Part shown: positions 47,663-58,871 of the stretch, piece by piece
How positions within the stretch are numbered: position 1 is the stretch's first letter
Layout of the letters: every line of letters starts with the position of its first letter
Assembly (NCBI RefSeq): GCF_029852145.1
Contig: NC_079975.1
Location: 13,451,275-13,515,274, forward strand
Direction: 5' to 3'
DNA from: Microplitis mediator
Taxonomy: Eukaryota; Arthropoda; Insecta; Hymenoptera; Braconidae
Length of the DNA: 64,000 nucleotides
The notes under the pieces: generated by a model
Databases searched by the model: none
Seen by the model: the letters and a program-made list of their open reading frames with translations, nothing else
Told to the model about the DNA's origin: nothing
Position numbers and translations under genes: made by a program

Positions 47663-48959
47663 GGTAGGATTGGAAAATTTAAACCACCGGTTTATGCTTT
47701 ACTTTTTTATTAAGCTCTTATAAATGGATATGAATCTAAACGATAATTTTTGGTCGTTTAGTGTAAAAATTTTAAGTTATGTACGTACTTGTAGTTATAC
47801 ACGATTTTTTATTTTATGTTCTTGCTTGCTTTGACTACTAACTATACACATTTGTGTAGTTGTAGTTTATGGGCCGTACTTACATATAGTTTAGTTATGA
47901 TTGGGGTATACCTATATATGCATATTGATTTAATCGAATTTACAACCAACTATAATTAAGCATGTACACAAATAATAATGTCGTCGGAAGCAAGAGTATT
48001 TGCGTCGAACTTTTTTTGGCGCCTAATCCGAGTCTGTAGTGAAATTTGTGCAGTGAAAAGAGTGTAGAAATATGTTTTTGTGTGAGTAAAATAGTCAAAA
48101 AGAATCAAGTGTTATTAAAGCACCCTAATTTTTATATTCGCTTTTGAATTATAAAAAATAGGTTTTACTTTCCATGAGTGTGAATGTAACAGACATCAGA
48201 CAAATTTGAAACTGTTAATAAATAAAGTAAATAATTGATAAAATAAAACTTTAAAAAATTTTGAAATTACTGTGCATTTTTTATAAATATTATTGTTTTA
48301 ATTGTTTGCTCTATTTATTTATAATTTTAAATTTCTCTGATGTCTGCAATATTCACACTCGCTTACTTTCTTGGGTGGGTTGCAAAAATAAAGAAAGTAT
48401 TATTTATCTCTTTCCAAGTATGTTTTTTTTTTCTAGATTTTGTCATTTCGCTTTTTTGGATAATTTTTACTTACCTTACGGCATTTTTGAACACGTACCT
48501 AGTTCTAAATCTTTTTAATATCAATTAATTAATATCAGATGTAGAAAATATAATTTTCATAATTTAAAATTGTTTTGCATTTATTAACTATGAACTTTTG
48601 ATGTTTGTTTCATAAAACGTATTTCAATTTGTTTAATAAAAGCTCAAATATGAATATCAGTTGTGAATATACCAGGATTTATATTTTTCGTTTTTAAAAA
48701 GTGGAGTTTTTTTTTAATTTAACTTAATTTTAAAAATAACATTTATATGAAAAAAAAAATAATTTTTCAAATTTTTAAAGTCTTTCAGGAGTTTTCATGA
48801 AGGCTGTGACGCTAGATAGCATGTGACCGTGGCGACTCAAACTTCAAATTCAATACCATTGACGATTTATCACGTTTTATGTTTACTTCAGTTTACTTAC
48901 AAATGGCATAATTATTTTTGCCGGTGGATTTAATATAAAAGATATTAAATAAAACTATA
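47663..48959. other. Divergent upstream region shared by RSRC2 and SmD1
   Basis: The two start codons are 1.3 kb apart and point away from each other. The region holds a 185-bp MITE (48176-48360). It also holds GC-richer patches at about 47980-48060 and 48780-48850 that are candidate promoter areas by position only. No other gene was seen. Confidence 0.5.
48176..48360. repeat. 185-bp MITE, family E copy 1
   Basis: Starts GAGTGTGAATGTAACAGACA and ends with the inverse of GAGTGTGAATATTGCAGACA. The near-palindromic interior is AT-rich. A second copy is at 62192-62393. Confidence 0.78.
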
Positions 48960-49834
48960 ATGAAGCTAGTAAGGTATTGATCATTAAATTTTTTTTGTTT
49001 AATTAAAAATCTTATTTACAATAAATATAACTTTTTAAATTTTTTACAATAAAGATATTGCAGGAGGATGTTGCTCGATCATAACCTCATTTAAAATTTG
49101 TTTTAATATTTAACGATTAATTTTATTTATTTAATTTTTTTATTTTAGATTTTTAATGAAACTCAGTCATGAGACTGTGACAATTGAATTGAAAAATGGG
49201 ACGCAAGTTCATGGTACAATTACTGGTACGTATATTCAACTTAACCCTTATCTTACTCCGTATTTCTACTATAAAATCACCGTACTTGTATATCGATCGT
49301 TGATGTCCGGTGTTTTTATTAATTTAAAAAAAAAAAAAAAAAGATAAATATTGAAGGAATTTTTGTCATCCTACGTTACATTGGAATAAAATATTTAAAA
49401 AATTAAAATTTAATTCTTAAAATAACGATAATCAAACTAATTAGAACAAGCCGGACAAAAATTATCCAGATATACAAAGTAATCGATGAAATTTGTTATT
49501 TATAAATAATTATTACTTATTTACATAACACTAATTGAAATATGTAATTATAGGTGTTGATGTAGCGATGAATACCCATTTAAAAACGGTTAAAATGACA
49601 ATTAAAAATCGAGATCCGGTGCAGTTAGATACGCTAAGTTTGAGGGGTAACAATATTAGGTATTATATCTTGCCGGATTCATTGCCATTAGAAACCTTAC
49701 TCATTGATGACACTCCAAAAGCTAAAGCAAAGAAGAAGGAAGCTGCGAGAGGTGCGACTCGAGGTCGTGGTCGAGGTGGTCGTGGAGCTCGTGGTGGCCG
49801 TGGAGGACGTGGACGAGGTCGAGGTCGACGTTAG
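48960..49834 (+). CDS. SmD1: Small nuclear ribonucleoprotein Sm D1, 3 exons
   Basis: Coding exons are 48960-48973 (only 14 nt), 49149-49225 and 49554-49834, giving 372 nt (123 residues; human SmD1 119). The Sm fold is clear. Sm1 is LSHETVTIELKNGTQVHGTI. Sm2 is in NNIRYYILPDSLPLETLLID. The C-terminus is a run of GRGRGG repeats, the target of symmetric arginine dimethylation. SmD1 is a core subunit of the heptameric Sm ring on U1, U2, U4 and U5 snRNAs. The tiny first exon ends in split codon AG|A, and the joined protein opens MKLVRFLMKLSHE, the conserved SmD1 start. Upstream of the gene is the divergent RSRC2. Confidence 0.97.
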
Positions 49835-51056
49835 TATTAAGAATGTTTTAACAGCTAAAGTAATTTTCCTGATTTAAATAATAACAGATAAATAATAACA
49901 TTTTTAATAATTTTTGTAACTGGAAATACCTAAACTCTTCTACTTTCATAATTAAAATTAAATATAAACAAATTAAAAAAAAATGTATTTATAATTTAAA
50001 TCTTATGTTTTTTTATACGAAATATTTTAAATATTTGATATAAAAACATCATTTTTATAATTTGTAGGGTTGCCATTATCAAGTAAGATTAATTTATGAT
50101 GATCTTTCATTATTTATGGTCAAGTTTCAAGTTATTAGTTTATTCAATTACAGTTGTATAATATAAAATTTTGAGTTCCCGTGATTCTATTTTGATTCGT
50201 AAGTTGCGATTATTGTAAAAGCGAAAATGTGTGGTGGTCGCAAAACAGGTATTCACTGTATTCTAATTGACAAATCTAAGAGTAATTAGAAATATAAAAA
50301 TCCAAAAGACTTACTTGATAAACATTTGATCTAGCATTATTTAGCAATTGGAATTTTTTTATTATTTTCAACAACTGAACTTATATAACAATTTTAATAA
50401 GTAAGTATTTTAAAAGTAGTCAAAATATGTTTTTAATCTACTGAGAACAACTGTTTTTTTATTTTTTATTTTTTTTTTTCAATAACGCCCAAAAAGTTGT
50501 AATACATTGGAAACATTTTTTCTTTTCCTTAACGAGTCCTCAAAAATGTCACAAGAATTATCTCAATCTGTTCATTCTTTTTGAAGACATTATGATTTTT
50601 AAATATACGAACATAAAAAAATAAGAATTCGTACTATAAAAATATAAATTCTACACAACGAAAGAATAATGAAAAGTTTTGGGTACAGAACTGTAGAGAA
50701 GTCGAATCCCCGGTTAATAAAACTTATTTGAAATGATTCAAAACAATTCAAATTGATTAGTATATAGATATACACTTAGGATTAAATAATATTTCTTAAC
50801 CAGGGCTGTTTTGTTATTATTTAAAATTTTAACGTCTTTCTTATGGAAAACTCCAAGTATTCGTCATTGTCTTTTTTTAACTCAGTTTTTGTGGTTATTT
50901 CACAATACTAATACATCTAAGTCAACGATATCTTCACATAATGTCAAATATTTATGTATAGAAGTTGATACAGATTCTTACTTTTGCATTGACACATTAT
51001 TTTAAATTAGAAACTATTATCGACACGTTGCAAAATTATTTTACTATCACTACGAT
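49835..51056. other. Intergenic DNA between SmD1 and CFAP69
   Basis: It contains the SmD1 3' UTR, a small element at 50708-50806 and AT-rich sequence. No gene was recognised. The short frame at 50811-51005 has no resemblance to a known family and is followed at once by the CFAP69 start. Confidence 0.5.
50708..50806. repeat. Small element related to 29328-29429
   Basis: About 99 bp opening CCCCGGTTAATAAAACT and closing TTTCTTAACCAGGG. The inner block TTGAAATGATTCAAAACAAT is shared with 29328-29429. The ends are imperfect inverted repeats of the CCCTGATTAA type. Confidence 0.55.
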
Positions 51057-54000
51057 ATGGAAAATAAAATAACTATTTCAACCAATACTTCTTCAAAAAC
51101 GCTAGATCATAAAATTAATAAATCATGCAATATCTTAGCATCTTCAAAAACATTTACTGATGAATCTATAAACAAGAAGAATATAACCTACAAAATTAAC
51201 AGATTACATGAACTAATTTCTGATCCAATAACTCGAGAAAATATGATTTGGATTGATCGATTGCTTAATAGTTTTCTACGGGATATGAAACATCGTGGAT
51301 ATGTATCCTTAATATTATCTATTTATTAATCAATTTTACCATTAATTTAATCACTATATACGTTTTACATATGAGGCATTCCATAACAAACTAACTTACA
51401 TTACCCTGATTAAAAATATTCATGGAGAAGTATTGAAAAAGATGAAAATTGAATCCTTTTGAATACTTTCTATACCCAAAGGTTTTCATTTGGACATAAA
51501 ATTAATACTTTTCAATCCCAAAATAATATAAGAATTTCGAAACTTCCGAGGAATTGGAAAAGATTCAAATGAATTAATATTTTTAATCTTTTTGAATACT
51601 TTTCAATACTAAAAAAGTTTCGAATTTTAGAGTCACGTATGGGATTGAAAAGAATTCAAATGAATTGAAATTTTTGAATCTTTCTGAATCCTTCTCAATA
51701 CCAAAATAATTCCATATTGGAAGGTATTGAAATGATGAAAGATTGGATTCTTTTCAATACTTTTGAATTCCATTTTAAGAATTAGAAAGTATTCAAATGA
51801 TCGAAATTTCAATTCCATTCAATACTTTCCAAAACCTCCGTGGGATTGAAAAGAATTGAAATAATTTTCAATCCTTTTCAATGAATATTTTTAATCAGGG
51901 TATATATATATATATATATATATATGGGGCATTCCACGCCAAATCGACCACTTTTGACCCCGATCCCTTTCGATTTGGCTGAAAATTTTTTTTCCTTTTA
52001 TACCCGATTAAAATCATTTTTCAGAAAATTTTCAAATTTTTTTACCCAACCCAAAAAAAGTTATGAGTTTTTCAAAAATAAGGCTTTTATTTTATCAAAT
52101 AGCTATAACTTCTTCAAGAATTGACTAATCGGGACGTTTTTTTTTTCAAAATTTTTGTCATTGAATGTACTTTAAAAAAAAAAATACAAAAAAATTTTAT
52201 GATGATAAACTCTATGAAATTTTCAGTTTTTTTGAAAAAAACCGTGATTTTCTTAAAGTACGTCATGTTTTATTTTTTTTTTTATTTTCTCAAAAAAAAC
52301 TTCATTTAATGCTGCAATTTTTCCCGCCAATCCTAGAGTGGGCCGACTATTCCTTCTATTTTTTTTTATCAATTGAAAAAAGAATTTTTGCCCAGTTGGG
52401 CTTATTTTGGAGGATTACCACTATCAATGAATTTTTTCGTCTCAATTCTTCAAAGCCGGATGTCATCTATAAATCCTCAAAAATTTCCAGACTGATGTTT
52501 AGCAAAATAAGCCCAACTGGGCAAAAATTTTTTTTTCAATTGATAAAAAAAAATAGAAGGAATAGTCGGCCCACTCTAGGATTGGCGGGAAAAATTGCAG
52601 CATTAAATGAAGTTTTTTTTGAGAAAATAAAAAAAAAAATAAAACATGACGTACTTTAAGAAAATCACGGTTTTTTTCAAAAAAACTGAAAATTTCATAG
52701 AGTTTATCATCATAAAATTTTTTTGTATTTTTTTTTTTAAAGTACATTCAATGACAAAAATTTTGAAAAAAAAAACGTCCCGATTAGTCAATTCTTGAAG
52801 AAGTTATAGCTATTTGATAAAATAAAAGCCTTATTTTTGAAAAACTCATAACTTTTTTTGGGTTGGGTAAAAAAATTTGAAAATTTTCTGAAAAATGATT
52901 TTAATCGGGTATAAAAGGAAAAAAAATTTTCAGCCAAATCGAAAGGGGTCGGGGTCAAAAGTGGTCGATTTGGCGTGGAATGCCCCATATATATGTTAAC
53001 AATTTGCTTAAAATTTTGATATCTTTGAGTGTTTATCAAAAAAAACTTCTTTGAATTTTCAAAATTTTTTTTATCAAACCTTTTGTGAGACATAAATTTT
53101 ATAATTTTCATTTTTTTAATTGTCTTATAACCTTGTAAGAAATTAGTCGATATGGATACTTAGTTAATTTAAAATTTTCATTCTGAAAATTACTTTATGA
53201 AATAAAAAAAAACTGTTTACAATTGATGACCGAAATGTTTAAAACTCCTCTATCAAAAAAATCCATGCAGAATTATATGAGAATCCATAAAAATCCGTAT
53301 AGAAAACTATAGATTTATATGATGATTCATGGGGACCAACATAAGAAAGAACGGATTTATATAGGAAGCCATGTAAGAAAGTATAGATACGTGGATTCTC
53401 ACATGAGGATTCCACATCAGAAACTGTGGATATCTGGATTCCCATATTACAAATCCATATAGAAACCTGGGTATCTGGATTTTTATGTAAAAATTTAACA
53501 CACATAGTAAACCATCTATAAATTCACATAGGAATCTAAACTAGGTTTATACTATATCCCATTCGGATTTTTTTATGGTGTGGATTCTCATGGAACTCCA
53601 CGTAAGAATATATATAGGAATCTATGCTAGATTCTTATAGGAAATCATATGGGAATCTGTCCGAAAACGCCATGTGGGAACCTATGCAGAAATCTAAACA
53701 ATGTTCCCACGTAGATTTTTTTTATAGGGGTTATCGAATTTAAACAGAAATTTCATAATAACAAATATAAGATAAAAGACCTAGTACCCGATCAGGGAAC
53801 TAGTACCCAATCACTTTATGTATTTGTATAGATATATTTAGTATGTAAAATTTAGTAAATATAGATACACAAATACATGAGTGATCGGGTACTAATTCCC
53901 TAATCGGGTACTGGTTTCTTGCCCTACGTTTAATAATGAGTTTAATAATTTCTTCAACCTTCACTTTTTCTTATTATCAACTTATGAGTGCACATCATAA

Positions 54001-57000
54001 TTAATTTTTTTCTTGTAAATTGATTAAAATGTTCAACTAGATATTAATAAAACTAGGGTTATTAATTTTTAATTCATGTGAAAAAAGATTTCCTTCTGTG
54101 CAATTATGGGCTCAAAATTTGAAATATGTACAACATTTTCGATCATTTTTATTGAAACATAGATCTACAACACTCTTACCGTCAAAGAAAAAATTTAATT
54201 TTAAAAATAAAAAAAATTCTAGGAACAAAATGTCTGATGCTGATAAATTAATAGAAATCTAATATTAGAGAATTTGTTGAGTACAGTCCAGCCTTGAAAT
54301 TTCTTTATTTTTTAACCAGTTATATTCATGTCTTGTAAACGGTTTGACAGAGAATAAATTAAAAACAAAACAAAAACCAAGGAGACTAATTGATAGATAC
54401 TAATGGATATTAAAATTTGAGCTAAATAAAAAATGTCCAAGCTTTAAGTAAACCAGTTTGACATGAAATATGTTTTATATTATACGAATAAATTTTAATT
54501 TTTCTTAAAACATTTCTTAATAACTAGAAATTGAAATATCTTCCAGCTGTTACAGAGCTCTTACAATTCTTAGCATGGAAAGCAAATGATATACCAGGAT
54601 ATAAAATACACTTAAATAATATGATAAAACTCTCCTCTTATCCACTGTTACTTGAAAAATCTTCAGATAATATATCATACTCTGAAATATTAGACTTTTA
54701 TTTTACAGTATTAGGATATCTAACTATTTTACTACCACACGAAGACCAAATTATAAATATTCTTAAAACTTTCAATAAATTGTTAGTTAGACCAACATCT
54801 TTTGATGTTTTCATGGTAAAATTGGATGTTTATCATCGATCTATTGAAAAATCACAAGTTTCAATAATTTTTGTCAAGCTGATAGAAATAAGTTCACCGG
54901 GAATATATAGAAATGTTTTAGACACTGCGCAGATCATTCTATCAATATCTCATATTTGTTGTAAGCCTATTTGAAAATCTTATTGCTTACCTCATAACGC
55001 GTCGTGTTAGCCTTCCCCATATCCGCTACAAAATTTTCGGCTAATTCACTTACTTTAAATCTCTGTTACACTCTCATCAGTACGTAGAAATAAGATAAAT
55101 CATATACCATCGTGTAGACAATTTCTTAAACTTTAATTCTGTCTTAGTTTTACATGAATTCATCGATTAATTCATTTTAGAATAAATACTTCAGTCTAAA
55201 AAACCTATTACGTCAATGACCTTGTATGAAACTTCGTAAACACAATAACTTTTGAACAACACCATCAATTAACACGATTCTTTTTTTAATACCTTGATTT
55301 TGTTAATAGGAAGAACCTTATCGAAATTCATTATCTAATTTTTTATAATAAAAATTAAAAATCTACAACTCCACAGTAGTAAATCCTATTTTATTTGTGT
55401 TCTCTTTTTTCTCACATCTACTATTACCAGCTATGTTTATCTAATTGACGTGCGGTATCAACGTAATGTTCGTTTAATGTACTGCGTGTAGTGTATCATA
55501 TAAAAAAATTTATGCAGATTATATGAGAATCCATGAAAATCCATATAAAAAACTATGGATTTATATGAGGTTCCATGGGGACCAACATAGGAAAGTACGG
55601 ATTTATATAGGAATTAATGTAAGAAACTGTGGGTACCTGGATTCTTATACAAAAAATACATATAGGAACTAGAATATCTGGATTCCCATGTTATAAATGT
55701 ATATAGAAACCTGGGTATCTGGATTTCTATCTCAAAATTTAATATACATGGTCAACCATGTATAAGTCAACACAGGAATCTAAACTAGGTTTCCATGTGG
55801 ATTTTTACACGGGTTGGATTCCTATGGAAGTTCACACAATAACCTATATAGGAATAATCTATGCTGGATCCTTACTGTGAAAGAAAAAATCCTTCGATGT
55901 GGAAAAAAAAAAAATCTATAACTGTTCTAGTAAATTAATTAAATAAACTATTGTAACAATGAAATCAAACGCGTTTGAGGCGTGCACTTTTAGATTTTCC
56001 AAACTTTATTTTTTATATTTCCACTTATGATACAAGTTACTTTTTTTTCTGTTATTTGTAGGTCATAAAATGTTAAAAGCGGGTATTTTGAATTATCTTC
56101 TGGTAAGAATGAATGATAAATCATCACTTGATACAAGTGTAAAATTAGAAAAAAATAGTGTAAAAGTCAATGAAAATATTATAGTAATAAATATTCTATT
56201 CTTATTAATGGAATCGATTTTTCCTCCACAAACATTACCAGAAGCTTTAAAAAAACTACCAGCTCCTTCTCCGGCTGCAATGAGGTTTAAACTATACAAT
56301 CATTCAAAATAACATATTTATTCATTATTAGAGTAATATAATTCATGCTAGATCTTTGAGGGATATATTTGAACAAGTAACTGTTTACTCCGGAACAAAT
56401 TGTAAAATTTTAACTATTCGCAACAATTTAGCTACAATTATTTTCATGGGACTTGTAGCTTTACCTTCATTACCTATCGTTAATTTTGATCTTGCTGAAG
56501 ATATTATTAAAATTTTAATAACAAAAGAACTTAAAAACAATGAAGATGTTTTTTTTAAGAAAATATTATTTTCTATTGTCTGTCAATTTTCTTACTTCAA
56601 TAGTCTATTATTGGTAAATATCACGTAAATTCATAAAATTATACGTTTAATTATTTTAAGATTATGAATTTTTTGATAGGTCATGACCGAGAGCTGTGTG
56701 ATCGAAAAGATTCTTCGATTTCTTGATAATAACATAAACAGGACAACGAGTTCATCAAATTATTTGAATTTGTTACCGAATGCATTACGGACATTAACAT
56801 TTCTAGTGCCCAAAATTCCAGATGATTTTATCAAATATAATGGTCCAATGAAGCTTTTTCAACTACTAAATCAAAGTATGACAGAACCAATAAATATTGA
56901 AATGACATTAGAAATTGTTAAAACTTTCTGTCCAATAGTTACTTTTGAATGTTTAAGTTTATTAATCCAATTACGAGAAGTAGAAGCTATCCCTACATTT

Positions 57001-58871
57001 TTAAGTAATTAAACTGTTTTTCATGATACCAGCATCGAAACTTGAAAGTTTAGTGTCTCGACAGCCAGTCAAAACAAGCTAATTTCAGACTACCACCGCG
57101 AATAAATATTAGCAAATTCGTAAATTGCAAATGCCTTTCATCAGCGGGCAGAAATATGTGTGTTTCGTCTCTTGGGAAGAAACAAATAACGTTTCTATCC
57201 GCTGGCAGAAAGCATTCATAATTTCAACTCTGATACTTGCCATTTGTTTAATAGTAATTTCAGGCCATTAGTTTTATTTGCGTAATGGCAGTTTGGACTT
57301 CGTTATTAAGTTTTATAAAAATTAGTATTGATAATAAATAGTATTTATAGTTTCTTCTTAATTATAAATTGCAAATAACAATTTACGCTTACGTTAATAG
57401 TTGATCACACCATTGGTCCTCAATTAACTTGTTTCTGACTGGCTGTTGACATTGAATCTTCAAGTTTCAATGCGGGTCATCATGAAAAATATATTGTGTG
57501 GTACCGAATGAAACACGATCTCAAACTGCGGGTGATGTCAGCCCTCGTCTACGGCTCGGGCAGCCAACTTCATCCTGGATTGAAATCGTCTTTTTCCTAC
57601 CTTTGTCACATAATATACTACAATATAATACTTTGCACAATATACTATTATTGTGCAAAAATTTATAGCCTAAAGTTATTTTATTTTATACTTTGAAGAA
57701 TATATAGAAATAATTATTAATTTCGATCGATTAACAATTCATTACCAAAAAATATTAACATTTATTATTATTACAATTGATATGATAATAACGAGTGATT
57801 TTGATGTAATTTCAATTTATGGAAATAAATTAATTGAAATATTTGTAAACTTATTAAAACGTTGTCAAAATCAAGAAAAGAAGGATTTTATTTCAAACGA
57901 GAGGTATCTGCCGAAAAAAAATAAAATTTTGATTTTGAAAATAATTATTTATTTAATCAACAGATTACTCATCGGCATAGGGTCTTGTCTTTGGGAATGT
58001 ATAATTCAGTCTTCAGTGATGATAAATAAACTTGTAGAAATGGGTGGACCGAACTTGATTTTAGATTTAATAGATCAATCAAATTATCTTATACAAAATG
58101 TTTACCTGGGTCTTTTAACAGACTTGTGCTTCAGCTCACTTTGTATTCCGTATATTTGTACATGGAGAGGTGCTGATAAGACAAAGACTTTGATCTCTTT
58201 GTTAGCAAGAGTATGGAGAGACGAAGAAAATCGAATAGGAGTAAAACGAACTCCAGACGGTTGTATAGCGGGCAAGTTTTTTTTTGTTTTATAAAGTAAA
58301 AATTTAGTAAAACTGATAGTTTATTATAATTTTTTTATACTTTATAGACCTTGAATTACCTTTGATGGGAATAGATCAATATAAAAAAAATATTCTTATA
58401 AAAAATCATGGTGATTTTAGTCCTGCAATTGCCGCAATATTTGGTTCTATAAGACCAAAAGTCTACAGTATAAGAAAAATATTACTTGTTGATTCGGAAA
58501 TTTGTGAACAATTGCGCGAGCATTATAAAATTTTTTTATATGACTTACCAATTGAAGATTCCATAACATTTTGTATTGTGGATAAATTCTTTAGATTTGT
58601 ACAAGGTCAAGTATGGGCTGAAGTAATTAGTCATATAAAACAGTTTGGTATAATTCCAGTTGGTACTGACGGAGAAATGTTACTTGTAATGAGACAAAGA
58701 CATCGAAAATATGCATTATATGTTCGAGATTGTCAAGAAAAACTTTTACGAGATCTTAAAAGACATGAAATGATTAAAGAACGAAATGAGCTTATAAAAA
58801 TTCGTAATGCGGCTCTATCTTCCATACTAATAGCTTTTCAAAGAATGATAAAAAAAAAAGCTTTTGAATAA
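51057..58871 (+). CDS. CFAP69: Cilia- and flagella-associated protein 69 (CFAP69), 7 exons
   Basis: Proposed coding exons are 51057-51302, 54528-54960, 56062-56284, 56352-56613, 56680-57004, 57708-58271 and 58348-58871. They sum to 2577 nt (858 residues; human about 941). The protein is almost wholly alpha-helical, of armadillo-like type. Resemblance to CFAP69 is strongest near the C-terminus: a TWRGADKTKTLISLLARVWR stretch followed by IGVKRTPDGCIADLELPL, and the SIRPKVYSI and DSITFCIVDKFFRF segments. The opening INRLHELI segment also fits the family N-terminus. In mammals CFAP69 is needed for the sperm mid-piece and olfactory cilia. Intron 6 (58272-58347) uses a GC donor (GCAAGT); the GT choice four bases on leads to a stop. 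The junction 57004/57708 is uncertain: the phases match and the frame stays open, but the acceptor has a weak pyrimidine tract. Intron 1 (3.2 kb) carries three transposon insertions. Confidence 0.85.
51404..51900. repeat. 497-bp MITE, family N copy 2, with TA target duplication
   Basis: Ends are CCCTGATTAAAAATATTCAT and its inverse (…ATGAATATTTTTAATCAGGG), flanked by TA on both sides. The interior is a chain of ATTGAAAAG/CTTTTCAAT words, so it is self-complementary at many registers. It lies in CFAP69 intron 1. Confidence 0.85.
51924..52988. mobile_element. Large near-perfect palindrome: 485-bp arms, about 95-nt spacer
   Basis: Left arm 51924-52408 and right arm 52504-52988 mirror each other about position 52456 without any indel. 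I can see two substitutions: T/C near 51963 and G/A near 52382. Arm ends read GGGGCATTCCACGCCAAATC. It is preceded by a TATATA run, and the TATATA motif also follows the right end. Open frames inside are identical on the two strands purely because of the symmetry, and they are not genes. It is located in CFAP69 intron 1. Confidence 0.93.
53246..53730 (-). repeat. MITE family C, copy 2
   Basis: Left end CTCTATCAAAAAAATCCATG and right end CACGTAGATTTTTTTTATAG match the family C terminus. The interior has the CGAAAACGCCATGTGGGAAC block, inverse to 8868-8890. About 485 bp. Lies in CFAP69 intron 1, just downstream of the large palindrome. Confidence 0.75.
55498..55880 (-). repeat. MITE family C, copy 3 (truncated)
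   Basis: Begins ATATAAAAAAATTTATGCAG and follows copy 2 block by block (ATGGGGACCAACATAGGAAA and onward). It loses resemblance near 55880 before the expected right end. It lies in CFAP69 intron 2. Confidence 0.65.
57022..57484. repeat. 463-bp MITE with about 60-bp inverted ends, in CFAP69 intron 5
   Basis: Starts CATGATACCAGCATCGAAAC and ends with the inverse of CATGATGACCCGCATTGAAA. Pairing continues through AACTTGAA and GACAGCCAGTCA. A fragment of the same terminus, inverted, is at 39466-39502 (TTTCGACGCTGGTATCATGA). It makes up most of the 703-bp intron. Confidence 0.78.

Noticed and set aside
52121..52791. Open frames of 62-164 residues, identical on both strands, which could look like a duplicated Phe/Lys-rich gene
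   Set aside because: The identity is a direct result of the palindrome; composition is poly-F/K from T and A runs and there is no domain.
57496..57696. 66-residue frame with GC-rich start (MWYRMKHDLKLRVM)
   Set aside because: Lies inside the CFAP69 intron beside a MITE and does not align to CFAP69 in phase; judged repeat-derived.
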